Positions 33,687 through 48,762 of a stretch of 64,000 bases of DNA are shown one piece after another. Positions within the stretch are counted from its first letter, which is position 1. Every line of letters starts with the position of its first letter. The notes under the pieces were generated by a model. That model was given only the letters and a program-made list of their open reading frames with translations, did no database searches and was not told the DNA's origin. The position numbers and the translations under genes were made by a program. Origin of the DNA: Clavaria fumosa (taxonomy: Eukaryota; Basidiomycota; Agaricomycetes; Agaricales; Clavariaceae); the NCBI GenBank assembly GCA_951802425.1, contig OX637797.1, positions 2,418,001 through 2,482,000 on the forward strand, given 5' to 3'.

Positions 33687-34592
33687 TCAGACAGCAGCGG
33701 CTAAAGCGGGCTCCGGCTCGAACTGGCGCTCGCGCCCACGCTCCATAAAGCTCATGCAGCTTATGACCGCCCCTGTGGTGCGCTTGGGCAGAATTGGCAC
33801 GGAGCACACACGGATACGCGATGCCGCGGGCACAGAAGGGGGTGGTACGAGCCCAGGTTCCGGTGCCGACTCGGACCATGCCGAAGACGTATAGGGTGTG
33901 GTATCGCCGTCGCCGTCGCCTCCATTCCCGCCGTCGCCATTTCCGCAGCCCTCCTCGTCGGATCTTGGGATGTAGATCGGAGTCGGGCGCGGACGGCCAG
34001 ATCGGGATCTAAGGTGGTGCTGGTGTTCCGGGCGGTGCGTACGCTGTTCGTGGGAGGAGGGCGGGGATACGAGGAGCGACACCTTGTCTGTGGGGCTAAG
34101 GAGCAGAGGGGGGATAGGAGGGACCGGGGGCGGGGGCGCATCGAGCCTTGGCGAGGGGGGCGGCGAGAGATAAGGGATCGCGAGGGAGAGCGGACGGCGA
34201 GCCTGCCCGTAGTTGCGCTTAGAGCTTGTACCTATGCTGCCGCTGCTGCGCTGTTTGTGGCGGGCGCGCTGGGAGGTGTGGGGTGGCAGGGAGCGAGGCG
34301 TTGCGGGGGGCGAGAAGCTGATGCTGCTGCTTGCGCAGCAGGCCGCAGGTGGAGAAGCGGTCGTGGTGGTGGTGGTGGTAGGGACGGTCGAGCCGCGGTG
34401 TTGTGCGATGCTGTGGGTGGTAAGAGAACCGGTCCTGAGACGGGGGAAAGGTGGAGAGTGATCTGAGGAGTGGTAGGTAAGGAGTGGCTGAGATGAATGT
34501 GAGGCTAGACGACGACGGATGGGAGGGGAAGGTAAAGGAGCGGGATTGAGTTGAGGGGAAGGAAGGGGAGGGGGAGAGGAAGAGCGGAACAT
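33687..34592 (-). CDS. Ser/Pro-rich protein of unknown function
   Basis: Single-exon frame of 301 codons from ATG 34592. The N-terminal half is rich in Ser, Pro, Thr and His with poly-Thr. The middle holds RPLSLAIPYLSPPPSPRLD and SPTDKVSLLVSPP. The C-terminus, rich in ordinary residues, contains CSVPILPKRTTGAVISCMSF. A TTATAAA box lies about 70 bp upstream on the minus strand (around 34655). Only about 330 bp separate its ATG from the divergent GH18 gene, so the two may share a promoter. No known domain is recognised. The low-complexity part could be inflated by chance openness in GC-rich DNA; the C-terminal block argues for a real gene. Confidence 0.55.
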   Translation of the reverse strand: MFRSSSPPPLPSPQLNPAPLPSPPIRRRLASHSSQPLLTYHSSDHSPPFPRLRTGSLTTHSIAQHRGSTVPTTTTTTTASPPAACCASSSISFSPPATPRSLPPHTSQRARHKQRSSGSIGTSSKRNYGQARRPLSLAIPYLSPPPSPRLDAPPPPVPPIPPLLLSPTDKVSLLVSPPSSHEQRTHRPEHQHHLRSRSGRPRPTPIYIPRSDEEGCGNGDGGNGGDGDGDTTPYTSSAWSESAPEPGLVPPPSVPAASRIRVCSVPILPKRTTGAVISCMSFMERGRERQFEPEPALAAAV

Positions 34593-34923
34593 TGTTGGAG
34601 AGGGAAAGAGAGAAAGGGGGGGAGAGATAAGGTGAGGTCATTGGGCTCCCTCCTTTATAAGAGAGGAGAAAGAGTTTAAAGCGGAAGAGTGTGTGTGGTG
34701 TGTGATCACGAGGTTTACTACCAATTGAATGTACCATTTTTAGACTACTATCAGATCTGGTCTTCATCTATCTATGTGTCTGTGTGTGGATCTCTTTGTT
34801 CGGTTTAAGCTTATTTGAAGGTGGCGATGAGATTTGATTTGGATTTGGATTTGGATTTGAGTCAGTCATCTTTAAAATAATTTATATAAATTAGGGACTA
34901 TCAATCGACTATGATGACTACTG

Positions 34924-35487
34924 ATGACTATGACTACTACGATCTCTTCTCTACTTTTCATTTTAACTCTCATTTCAACTTTCAGTCTGGCATTACCTTC
35001 TTATAATTCACCACTACAAACCTTTTTAGACATTCAACACAATGAAACAGTACATCCTCATCTCGTCATTAACAATGCTAACCATCCAACCATAGTAACA
35101 TCCCAGGTGGATCTTCTTATGATGGCTTACTACCCCGACTGGGTCGGTGATACTTTCCCTCCAGAACGCATCGACTTTGCTCGCTTCCACTGGATCGACT
35201 TCGCCTTCGCCCTTCCCACTGAACACGGCACCCTCACCTGGGACGACCCCGCCGCAGCCCCAGACCTTCTCGCACGTCTCGTCCGCGCCGCGCACGCCAA
35301 GGGTACCAAAGTCAAACTCAGCGTCGGCGGCTGGACAGGCAGCAAGTGTGTCGTCGCCCACAATCCCTTTCTAACCGCGATCTGACACACACACCCTGTG
35401 ACAGGTACTTCTCCCCGGTCGTCGCCGACCCCGCCACGCGCGCCCGCCTCGTCGCGAGTATCCTCGCGCTCTACACCCAGTACGGCC

Positions 35488-35519
<32 letters not shown>

Positions 35520-36485
35520 GGTCTAGAGGGCGCGCCCGGGAACCGCGTCGCACCCGACGACACCGCTCACTTCCTCGCGTTCCTGCGCCTCCTGCGCGCC
35601 GCCCTCCCCCGCGGTGCGGCTCTCACCGCCGCAGCCCTCCCCGTCCCCTTCGCCGGCGCGGACGGCGCGCCTCTGCAGGACGTGAGCGCCTTCGCGCTCG
35701 TCCTCGACTGGGTGCTCCTGATGAACTACGACGTCTGGGGATGTGAGTAGTCCAGAAACACACGCGTCCCGCTGCATGTGTCGTGACGCCGCGTTCGAAC
35801 AGCGTCGCCCCACCCAGGGCCGAACGCCCCCTTCTACGACGCGTGCCACAACTCGACGCAGCCGGACGCGAACGCGGTCGCTGCCTTCCGCGCGTGGACC
35901 CGCGCGGGCATCCCCGCCTCGCAGCTTGTGCTTGGGCTCCCGTCGTACGGGTACATCTCGCGCTCCGACGCGGCTACGCTGCACACACGTGCCGGCGGCG
36001 AGGGCGACGGTGACCACGGCAACGGTGACAATGGCGGCGGTGGCAATGGCAACGACGCTAACGACGACGACGACGGCCCCCCGCTCCGTGTGAAAAACGA
36101 CGACGGGGACGGCGCGACGGACAGCGGCCAAGTCCAGTTCCGCTCCCTAGTCGACCAGGGCGCGCTCGTGCGCCTCCCCGCCCCCGCCGCCGCCCCCGGG
36201 GCCGGGACTGGCACCCGCCCACCCGCGGCGTTCGCAGGCGCGCACGGCTTCGTGCTGCACCGCGACGCCTGCTCGACGACCGCCTTCCTGCGCTCCGCGC
36301 GCGGCGGGCAGGTCGTGACGCTCGACGACCCGCGCGCGCTCGCGGCGAAGGCGGCGTTCGTGCGCGCGACGGGCATGCGCGGCGCGAGCCTGTTTGACGT
36401 GCATGGCGACACGGACGCGTGGGTCCTTGTGGACGCCGTGCGCGGGGAGCTGGGGCTGGGGCTGGGCCGTGGTGGTGATGCGTGA
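34924..36485 (+). CDS. GH18 chitinase-like secreted glycosidase
   Basis: Three exons: 34924-35345, 35405-35742, 35803-36485; introns of 59 and 60 bp with GT-AG borders; 480 residues. Signal peptide at about residues 1-24. YYPDW follows at the start of the barrel, and KLSVGGWTGS leads across intron 1 to KYFSP. The GH18 catalytic motif DGIDIDWE is at about 170-177, with Glu177 as general acid. Later come LLMNYDVWG and GLPSYGY. The C-terminal third has an Asp/Gly/Asn-rich insertion (about 355-380) before QVQFRSLVDQGALV. It should hydrolyse beta-1,4-GlcNAc chains or related glycans outside the cell, in wall remodelling or nutrition. Exons 2 and 3 are far more GC-rich than exon 1. Confidence 0.9.
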
Positions 36486-36579
36486 TGGGGGGTTGGGGGG
36501 TTGGGATTCTCCGCGGGTCCGCGGCGCGGGGTCTGATGGGGATTCTCCGCGGGGTGGCGGAGACGCGTGTCCGTTGGCT

Positions 36580-37065
36580 TGTCATAATACATGGCGTGTG
36601 GCGGGAGCGAGGATCGTAGGGTTCTCATAATACAAGGCGTCTCTCGGCTGATGTGGCATTAGATTCTCATAATACAAGGCGGTGTGGCGGGAGCGGGGTT
36701 CGTTGGGTTCTCATAATATGATACAAGGCGTATCTCGGCTGGTGTGGCGTTGGGTTCTCATAATACATGGCGTCTCTCTCGGCTGCTCGAGGCCCTGTCA
36801 TCGGCTACGAGTCTGTGCGACAGGAGGATCGTTGGGTTCTCGTAATTACAAGGCGTTCATCTCGGCTGGTAAAGCGTTGGATTCTCATAATACAAGGCGT
36901 CTCGCGGCTGGTGCGGCGGGAGCGGGGTTCGTTGGGTTCTCATAATACATGGCGTCTCGCGGCTGGTGCGGCGGATCGTCGGGTTCTCGTAATACAAGGC
37001 GTATCTCGGCTGGTAAAGCGTTGGATTATCATAATACATGACGTCTCTCGGCTGCTCGAGGGCTA
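36580..37065. repeat. Minisatellite with about ten imperfect units
   Basis: Repeated core TTCTCATAATACAAGGCGT followed by variable CTCGGCTGGTGCGGCG segments. Core copies begin near 36580, 36629, 36665, 36710, 36756, 36839, 36884, 36935, 36985 and 37025, 36-83 bp apart. It starts about 100 bp after the GH18 stop codon. Open frames running through it are repeat artefacts. Confidence 0.85.
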
Positions 37066-38517
37066 CGGGTGGAGAGGAGGGCGTCAGCCATGTCCATCAC
37101 CCCCATGCCATCTTTACTGCTACTACAACTCAGCCCGGACAATGACAAGGAACCTTCTTCACAGCCACCCATGTACTGGGCGTCTAACACTTCGACAAAG
37201 ATCGACATCGACCCGGGACGCGCCCACGCCCGCCAGCGCTTCTTCGTGCCAAGTGCCAATCATTGGCACCGCCCCACTTGGCCCGGCTTTCACAGCCCCC
37301 TCCCACCCCCCGGGCTCACACGCAGCAGCCCCGCGACGCGTGCGTCTCTCCATCGCGTTCCCAGCGATCAACGCGCGCGCGTATTTACGCGCACAGGCGC
37401 GAGTCGTGCCCCGACCCGTGACCGCGCGACCACGCGGCGCCCCTCGGCCCCGGCCCCCCGCATCCATTGTAACTACTAGTACATGTGGGCCTTGCACGCT
37501 GCGGCTCTGGCATTGCGACACCCCCGGGCAGAATGCAGCCCGTTTACGCAATGCGTCGCGGGCGGGCCCCCGGGCCTTGGTATTGGTATTCTTACTGGTG
37601 TGGTGTGGAAGACCGGATGGGCGCGTCGGCCACGCCGTTGTGTGCCACTACGCTGGCGACGCAGCGCCGAATGGGAACCGGAGCAGCCGCTTCCTCGGCG
37701 GGATATCGACATCGACTGGCCGCACCCGGGAACAGGCGCGGGCTGCATTACACACCACACACGGCTTGCACGCAGCTGCCCCCCGCGACGCGTGCTCCCC
37801 TCCATCATGTTCCTGGCGCTCGACACGTGAGACTCCCTCGCGTTTGCGGCACACGGGCGCGCGCCCGTGTGCCGACGTGACGCACATTGGCGATCATGCG
37901 CGTCCAGGCGCGGTGGACCTGCCCGCAGGGACGCAACGCGTGCTCCGTGGCCGCGTTTGCGTCCCTGGCGCCTCCGGCGTTGGATCGCCCCGGACGCGTG
38001 GAATCACCGTGGATGCCTGGTGGGACACCCTCACAACACGGTAAGCTTTACAGGGTCTACTCGAGGGGCCTCGGCACGCCGTGTGGAGATCACTAGCGGA
38101 GGAAGTTCGCTGTGAGCCGGCTGGTGGATAACCTGGTGGGTCAGGAATAACAAACGCGTCCCTTTGGAATATTGTATACAAAAATCGTCTATCATCTACT
38201 CGAGTGGGCCCTTTGTTATATCGCCTGCGACGGGGCTCTTACCAGCACTGTGAGGTGAGAGAGAGGAAGATCGAATCGTAACGTGGGGGGGGCCCGCGGG
38301 CTGCGAAGTCCGTCCTGGCGTTGGCGTCGTAAAAAAATACATGCACACTTGGGGGTCGGGCGGCTATGTGCCGCCGTCGTGATGCAATAATGAAAGAAAA
38401 TCCGTTGCTGCGGGGGAGAGATGTCTCGACTTACGCGGGGGGGGGGGGGAGGCCATCTCTGGGTCAGGGTTACAAATGAGCACCGCAAACGGGAAAAGAG
38501 GGTTATAGTGTCCAAAA
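37066..38517. other. GC-rich intergenic DNA with a diverged duplication
   Basis: No gene accepted. Two segments about 450-500 bp apart share blocks: CGCGACGCGTGC at about 37332 and 37786, and a GATCGACATCGAC or GATATCGACATCGAC block at about 37200 and 37702. The 425-codon frame at 36767-38044 crosses the minisatellite and has no domain. 38100-38517 is the probable 3' flank of the next gene, with a G tract at 38439-38450. Confidence 0.5.
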
Positions 38518-40552
38518 TCAGCCGAAGAGCCGGAACACAAAATCTACGAACGCCCAAGACATTAGAAATATCCACATTCCGCTGCGAAAGAACCCGTCTT
38601 CGGCCGCGGAGGTGGATACAGCGGAGTCATCAACGGGGGGAGACGAAGGCAGGTCAGTAACAGTAACAGTCACGACGGCGCGCAGTGTGGGCGACACACT
38701 AGGTTGTGATATGGTTGTTCGTGTGGTTGATGCGGTCAGTGCTGGTGCACTAGCAGATGGTGATGCGGATGGTGATACGGGTGGCGACACAGGTGGTGGT
38801 GACACAGGTGGTGGTACGGTTTGTGATACGGTTTGTGATACTGTTTGTGATATAGGTTTTGATACGCTTTGTGCTGTACTTTGTGGTAAAGATTGTGTTG
38901 GCGGTGGCGGAGCGACTGCCGATCCCTCACTTTGTGGAAAAAATGAGTGCACGTGGGGACGGCTCCTTCACTATCTAACTCTTACCCTATATTGACCGAA
39001 TTAACATACGCGTTGAAGTTAGCGCCATAGCCTTGGCAGTCGTTGGTGATGGGGCGGTCGTTGTTGCCCGCGGACGACACGAGCTGGTTCCCGCCGCGCG
39101 AGAACGTGAAGACAGGCGTCGCGGGGAGCGCCGCGGGCATGTCCAGCGAGAACGTCGTCACGCCCGCCGGCGCCTGGAACTGCTGCCCGCCGCCTCCGCC
39201 AAACCCGATCCCCACCACGCCGGGGCTCGCGAGCATCGCGGCAACGAAGACCTTGTCCTCGGGGAGGTCGGCGCCTTCGATGTCGGAGCCGCACGTCAGC
39301 GCTTTCTTGTGGATACGGTACCTGGAACAAACACAAAAAAAAAAAAACGTGCGCGCGGGCACCCCCCTCGTGAGTCTTGGAGCTTACATTTTTGGAAACC
39401 CAGCCCGCGCGGGGCCGGGCCGGGGAGGGAACACGCACCAGTAGATCAGCCTCTCCGTGGTGATGGTCGGGCCGGCCTGGCCGGCCTTATACGCGGCGAT
39501 GTACGGTTGGGCCATCAGCCGCCAGCCGTCGTGCGGCATGCCGACCGCGTAGAACGCCATTGGTCTGTCTTCGTCCGGCTGCAGGTCGAGCGACCCGAGG
39601 TACGCGCTCTCGCCGTAGTCGTTCCACGCGTAGATCTCCACGAACTGGGGTTTGAGCGAGAGCATCTGCTCCCAGCGCGTCGCCCACAGTGTGTCGCCCA
39701 CGAAGAGACGGTGCTTCGCGCCGTTCCCCGGGCCGCTATTCGGGTAGTTCGTGAAGAACCAGGGGGAGGCGATGGCACAGTAGGCTCTTCCGCTTGCTCG
39801 GTTATTCAGGTGGGTCATAAATCTGTGGTCGGGATCGACCGTCCTGGGTGGGGCAATCGGATGGTCGAAGCTGGTCGGCCAGGCATCCCAGTTCAAGCCG
39901 CCATCGATGCCCTGCCGAGTTTCGATATTGCCCTCCTGCAGCATGGGTATGACGAACATCTGATTCCGATCGGGTATGTTCTGCCAGAAGTGGATGGCGA
40001 CGTCGTTGTTCAGGTACCCGTCCCAGTCGCCGAAGGTGGATACGAATATCAAGCCGTTGAACCTGTACTGGGCGGGCCTGTTGCCGTAGTCCATGATCAG
40101 AGCATGCATCTGACCCAGGTCTTGTAATATATTCCAGCCGGCGGTGATGTCGCCATTACAGTCAAAAGAGAGAAAGAGCTTAAACCCGACGGCTTCGGCA
40201 GCCTGGTATGCGTTGTTGAGGTGATCTATGTTCGTGGGCAGACGGGGCCCAGGCTTATTGAAGTTGAGGGCAAAAGCATCGACGCCCATCTGTTGGGCGA
40301 GGCGGAACTCTTGCTTCCATTTGTCGATGTCCATCTTATATGCAAGGCCAACCTGTTACGACATTTTGGTCAGTAGGCGCCAAAGGGAGAGAGAGGGCGG
40401 GGGGGGAGAAAAACACGTGCAAGGTAATGAGCAAACACGGGGGGCGCATTGCCCCCACCAGTCGGACCAGCCGAAACTGGATTGAGGACAGCAGCCACGA
40501 GAGCGAGAGCGAGGATGAGTAACGAGTGACAGTACGTATGCCCCGAGAACAT
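38518..40552 (-). CDS. GH71 alpha-1,3-glucanase (mutanase) with Ser/Thr/Pro tail and probable GPI signal
   Basis: Four exons on the minus strand: 40552-40421, 40352-39439, 39321-38986, 38929-38518; 597 residues. Intron 1 is GC-AG (donor GCACGT); intron 3 (56 bp) has an AAG acceptor. Signal peptide at about 1-28. The GH71 catalytic region has VFAHYLVG, MGVDAFALNF, FKLFLSFDCNG, GGLNWDAWP, ASPWFFTNYPN, VEIYAWNDYGES and QPYIAAYKAG, then an all-beta C-terminal domain. Exon 4 adds a Gln/Ser/Thr/Pro-rich linker and a hydrophobic end (GMWIFLMSWAFVDFVFRLFG) after a small-residue region, typical of a GPI-anchored wall enzyme. Without intron 3 it would stop at 38982 after an ordinary GH71 length. It cleaves alpha-1,3-glucan of fungal walls. 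Confidence 0.88.
40353..40420 (-). other. GC-AG intron in the first GH71 gene
   Basis: Donor GCACGT, acceptor AACAG, 68 bp. The in-phase family sequence VFAHYL-VGLAYKM is restored only with this GC donor; the nearby GT donor gives a stop codon. The paralogue at 41518-42971 has a normal GT donor at the same place. Confidence 0.75.
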
Positions 40553-41517
40553 CGCAGGAACCGTCTGATAGGTGAAGGGAGAGTGGGTTGATGGGCAGCA
40601 GACACAAGACGCCCCATTTTTATTGCCATCTACAGCTGCTGCTGCGTCGTGCGTTGTTGTCGAGACTCCAGATATGAAACAATATACGGTCGCGAAACGA
40701 TCGCCCCCCTTGTAAACTGCGAGCGCTAGTGCATCTGGGGAAAAATAAGTCCAGGAGGCGACACTAGTGGAGATGGCTGGTTTGCGCGACCACAGAGAAC
40801 AAAGAAGAACGCGCGGACGAGCGCCGTTGATCGCGATGCGCGACGTTTCTCTGGCCTTGTTCAAAGCCAATGTTGACCATCGGACAGTCCAGCCACTCCG
40901 TCCACACAAAGATTTTCGCCATCCTTTTGGTTGGCTGGCGACCGTTGTTTCGGAACCACGGCAACATCCGTGGCGTTTCGTCGTACAGGTCAACAAGTCA
41001 GCAATGGGACAATTCTCATGCGTAGCGCAGAAAATCAGCGTTTTGGCAAGTATAGAGAGAGTAACGCTAGGAATGATCCGATGCCCCTTTGCAATGGCCT
41101 GTTACGGTAATTGAAACGCCCTCCTTTACTATATGGCGGGCCAGTGCTCAACGACTCTAATTTTTCATGTGGTCCAAAGGGAATGGACCCTGTGTCTTAA
41201 GCGCGCTGTTGGACGATGAAGGAGCTCAGCAATCCTTTCGCAAACGACGTACAGACCATGACGGCGGGATGTTACCCGTTCTACGAGTTCATCGTGGACG
41301 CTACAAATGTAAACACTTGTACATGAGTAGTCTTTGGTATGTGCGCTCCTAGAGCGAATTGTAAGTACCCAAGCAAAATGGACATGTCCCGCGCACACTA
41401 GCTTGCCAGCTCCAAAGATGAGAAAATCTGGTGAGAACGACACAGAAATAATAATAAAAAGCGGTAGAATGCGTGAAAGCGTAAGTCGTGCAAAGTCAAA
41501 ACCGGCTCCTGGCCGAG
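40553..41517. other. Intergenic DNA between the two GH71 genes
   Basis: Upstream region of the first GH71 gene and downstream region of the second. No reading frame or RNA gene is recognisable. Confidence 0.6.
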
Positions 41518-42971
41518 TTACGGGACGCTGCCGATGAAGGCGTTGAAATTATATCCCGCGGCACAGTCCCACGTGATGGGGCGATTGTTAGCTTTCATGG
41601 AAGAGATCGCCAATTTACCGCCACGGGAAACGGTGGCGTAAGGCGTCGCGGGTAGGCTGTCGAAAGGCATCGGGATGCTGAAGGTCGACACGCCCGCAGG
41701 GGCTTTGAATGACTGTCCGCCAGGACGGCCTTTGAAGCCAATGAACACTTCTCCGGGTATCTTGAGGAACGCAGAAACGTAGATGTTGTCAGCAGGAAGC
41801 TCGTGACCTTGAGGGGCGTCGGGGCCACAGTCCAGGCCCTTCGGAGTGACACGGTACCTTTGAATGCGGGGTAAATACCAATAGATATGGGGTGGTAAAA
41901 AAAGGGAGAGGGAACGTACCAGTAGAACAACTTTTCGGTAGTGATGGTGACGTCACTGGCGCCTGCTTTGTATGCGGCGATGTAAGGAGCGGCCATCGCC
42001 CTCCAGGCATCGTGTGGCATGCCTACAGCGTAGTACGCCTGGTCGTCGGACGGCTGGCCTATAAGCGAGCCGATGTAGGTGGATTCGCCATAGTCATTCC
42101 AGGAATAGATCTCAACGAATGTTGGTTTGAGTTGAAGCATCTGCTTCCACCTGTCTATCCAGAGCGTGTCACTGACGAAGAGGCGGTTTTTGGCCCAGCC
42201 GGTGCCCGCTGGCCAATTTGGCCAACGGGTGAAGAACCAAGGGGAGATGAGGGCAATATAGGCGCGGCCGCTCAAGCCGTTCATGTAGGCATAGTCAGAA
42301 TCCATGGTCATGGGACCACTGGTGGGATTGTTATATTGACTTGGCCAGGCATTCCAATTCAACGCGCCATCAATGCCTTGACGGGAGGGCACCGATCCTT
42401 GCTGGATGTGGGGTACGACGAATATTTGGTTGTGATCGAAGCTAGCCCAGTTGAATTGGGGTTGCTTGTCGTCGTTGAAGCTGGACACGACGATTTTTCC
42501 GTTGTACCTGAACTGGGAAGCCCTGCTGCCGTACTGGAAGGTTTTTCCCATGACAGCGCCCTCGTCGCCTGGTCCCCAGTACGAGGTGCCCCAATTCATG
42601 TCGAAGGAGAGGAGACACTTGAACCCGAGTTGTTCAGCGACATTGTAAGCCATGTCGAGCTGAGCGTCGGTGTAGGGATCTTTGCCAATGTTGAGGACCC
42701 ACGCGTCAACACCCATAGCTTGAGCATTGCGAGTTTCTGAGACCCATTTGTCCCAGGTCATTTGGGAAGCGATGCCGATCTATTGGAGGCTGATTAGCGG
42801 GGGAGGAAAAGGGGAAGGAGAAAGAAAGAAACACACGATCAAATGAGCGAAAACGGCATGTGGGCCATTGTCTCGCGCGGCAAGAACAGGTGCAGCGGCG
42901 GTGGATTTGAACAGGGAGGCGAGACAGCCGAGCATGACGATGAGTAAGGAGTGACAAGAGAGTGTGAGCAT
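41518..42971 (-). CDS. GH71 alpha-1,3-glucanase (mutanase), no tail
   Basis: Three exons: 42971-42837, 42779-41920, 41857-41518; introns of 57 and 62 bp; 444 residues. Signal peptide at about 1-27 (MLTLSCHSLLIVMLGCL). Catalytic region: VFAHLIIG, MGVDAWVLNIG, FKCLLSFDMNWG, GALNWNAWP, ISPWFFTRWPNWP, VEIYSWNDYGES, APYIAAYKAG, then FYWYRVTPKGLDCGPD and a C-terminal beta domain ending FNAFIGSVP. It is a tandem paralogue of the neighbouring gene and shares intron positions, but it ends where the GH71 domain ends and lacks the Ser/Thr-rich GPI-like tail. So the pair probably provides one wall-bound and one freely secreted enzyme. Confidence 0.93.
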
Positions 42972-45758
42972 TTTTTTTTTACGAGTAGAGACTGACCGCT
43001 TCAAAAGCGGGGGGTAAGGTTTAAACGATGGTGGTGGTATAAAGGAGAGAAGTGAATGAGGAGGTGAAAAGAGAGAATGGGAAACGAACGAAAAAGCTTG
43101 GGAAAAAAGCCAGGGCAAAGGAAAAGACTGAAAGAAAAGAAAAGAAAAAATTATAATAATTTTTTATGATGACAAAATCATTTAATGATTGACAAGCGAT
43201 CAAATTCCAAAAATAGTTATTTGCTTTTACATCAAATATCAACAGTTACAGTCATCGATGACTGTGTAGAGACAGACTTTGTAGAGAGACTGAGAGACTG
43301 TGTAGAGACTGTGTCTATAGCTCTCTTTCTCCCCTTCATTTGCTTTGCCGTCACGCGATTATTCTGTCACGTTGTCTTCGATCATTATGCTGTTCCTAAC
43401 TTAACACACAATGACCAACATGGCAACCAAGTGTGCCTCGTTTTGGACGGATGAAGTAATGTTCCTTTCGGGAACAGAATATCCCTTGTATAGCGACGAG
43501 GCGGCAATGATATACAAAAGGATCCGGCTTATCACGGTCCGTCGTTGTCACCTTACTACATAACAGTACACCGCCCTCTAAGTAATGAATGCATCGCATC
43601 TTGCTCTCAAAAGACAATGCCCAAGCGTCGAGGAATGGGCGACCTTTGTTTGACGAAATTCTCTCTTCATTCTCAATGGCATGCAGCCCTATTTAGTAAT
43701 GATATTTCGCACCATTTCTCACCCATCCGATCATTTCACTTCCCGAGATCCAACACCGAACCCGAATTATCCGCTTTACGCACACGAGGCTATCATCATC
43801 ATCAACAACAACTCTAGTCACCCGTCGCCGTGTCACCGAATGTCATCCCTCCGCAACTCATACGAAACCCCACTTAAATCCTGTGCTTATAACTCCATCG
43901 AGAACCGACCACCCTGTACTCATTGGCGCGAACAGGAACCGTAAATTTTCATCGTAGTTGATGTCATCGCTGATGATTTGATCGTGTATCGAACGTACGG
44001 GAGCCTCGGCTCAACGCTCTCTCGGAGAACTGCGTCCAACCAGCCCAACCCCATCCTCAGAAGACCGAGCGGCATTTGGTCAACGAGCTAACCAATTCAA
44101 AGCCTCTAGACGATGCGGTTCACCGCTACTGTGATCGCGGCACCTTCTCAGCATCCATGACTAGAGAGCCGGCATCTCTGAATCCCCTCTCGCTTTTGAA
44201 AGCGGAAGTTGAACACGAATAAATCGCGGGGATGAGCAAGCGAGCGCGCAACTAGTCACCCCCGCGCACGTGAGGTCACTCCCGAGACTAGCACATACCC
44301 GAGAGCCCCTGTTTCGACGTTCTAGTGGTACATTTATTCGTTGCGCTTGGCTGGGTGGCTGGGACGATCGCGTTGGGCGCAGCCGGGGGAAGCGTCAGGG
44401 CGTCCAGTGCTGGACCCTTTGCGGAGGACAACCTTCGACGGCTGGTCATCTAAGGCCCGTGGTGTGAGAACCCCCACACTGGAAGGGCCGGGCCTATGAC
44501 AACTCACATACCAACCACCAAGCAACGGAAGAAAAAAAAAACCTATCTTGGCGCTAAACGAATATCGCTCGGTAACACTCGCGCTAAATTTGAGAAGCCA
44601 GGCACCATTTTTCTCGTGTCGTAATGGCAGTAAACAAAGGACGTAAATTAGAGTCGTCGTCGCGAGGAGGAGTGATTTGGGAGCAAAAAAGCGCACACTT
44701 TCCCGATATGCGCCATGCGTTGTCTGCCACTCCTGTTGTCGCCAGATATTGCTTCCGAATTACCCGAATAACTGACTGCAACTGCCAGGCGCAGCCACAG
44801 ACGTGTGGTGGTGGCATAGCCACAGTTTGGCATTTGGCGCCCATGGCACTCTGCTCCATTTCTCGTCGTCACACACACAACAGTACAATACCACGACCAA
44901 CATTGCTCGCCAGCGCATTTCCTGCTGCCCATTGCTAACGTTTTGCCAGAAAGTGCCAAGGCCACCAGCCGCGCTGCGCCCGACAATGTCAAATCTCGTT
45001 CGCGTCACCCCACGAAGTCCCATGCCAGCACGACCCTGGCCACGTAGCCGACGCTTGCTCCTGCCCTTTTAGTCGTAGCCTGGAGACCAATATTTGTTTC
45101 AGGCTTTTTTTGGCAGACTGTTCGCATTTCTTTCACCGCCGTGGGACCTCCCTTCGCGTCCTCGAACTGAGCCTGCGCCGGGGGACACGGCGCGGCACGA
45201 CGCGCCCGCATCTCCTCATCATCCTTACCACCGGGCACCCGCTGTGCCCTAGAGCCATGCTACACGTCCGTCCGCAGACGCCCCTCATTCGTGGGATGAT
45301 GGTGAGTCTCGCCATCGTGAGATTGATGGCCGTCGCTGGTACCATGCCACCCGACACTTTCCTCTGCATATAAGTCCCGACTGATCCCCATGCGCCAAAG
45401 GTGACCTGCGCAGCCCATGCGGAAACAATGGCTTCGAAACCGTAATCCATACGTTTTTTTTTGTTTTTTGCCTCCGACAGTTCACCGTTGCTAGTCGTAC
45501 AGCATACTCTCAGCCCCATGAATTTCGTGCACGTCTTTCGTAAAGGCATTCTCGTACACGGCCCAACAGCACATCTCCTTCACCGCATACACAAGTCCCT
45601 CGATACCGCATATACACATCACAATTCACCAAAAACACTTGTGCTACACTACAGTCCACCCCAAAAATCAGGCACATGAAAAATGACGACATCACAGGAT
45701 AACTTGCTCGTGCAATCACACTTGAACTAGCCGAGGATGAGGAGGGGGTATCATCCAT
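42972..45758. other. Intergenic region, no gene recognised
   Basis: Upstream region of the second GH71 gene, then 2 kb of ordinary composition with short, mutually overlapping frames (longest about 138 codons, minus 45133-45549) lacking domains. AT-rich at 43130-43260. No tRNA or repeat array was recognised. The last part is the 3' flank of sec18. Confidence 0.6.

Positions 45759-48762
<3,004 letters not shown>

Noticed and set aside
36767..38044. 425-codon plus-strand frame
   Set aside because: Runs through the minisatellite and GC-rich repeats; openness comes from composition.
38940..39020. Gene end of the first GH71 at TAA 38982
   Set aside because: Kept only as an alternative: a 56-bp intron joins a Ser/Thr-rich exon in exact phase (total 1,794 nt), a better fit to a wall-bound enzyme.
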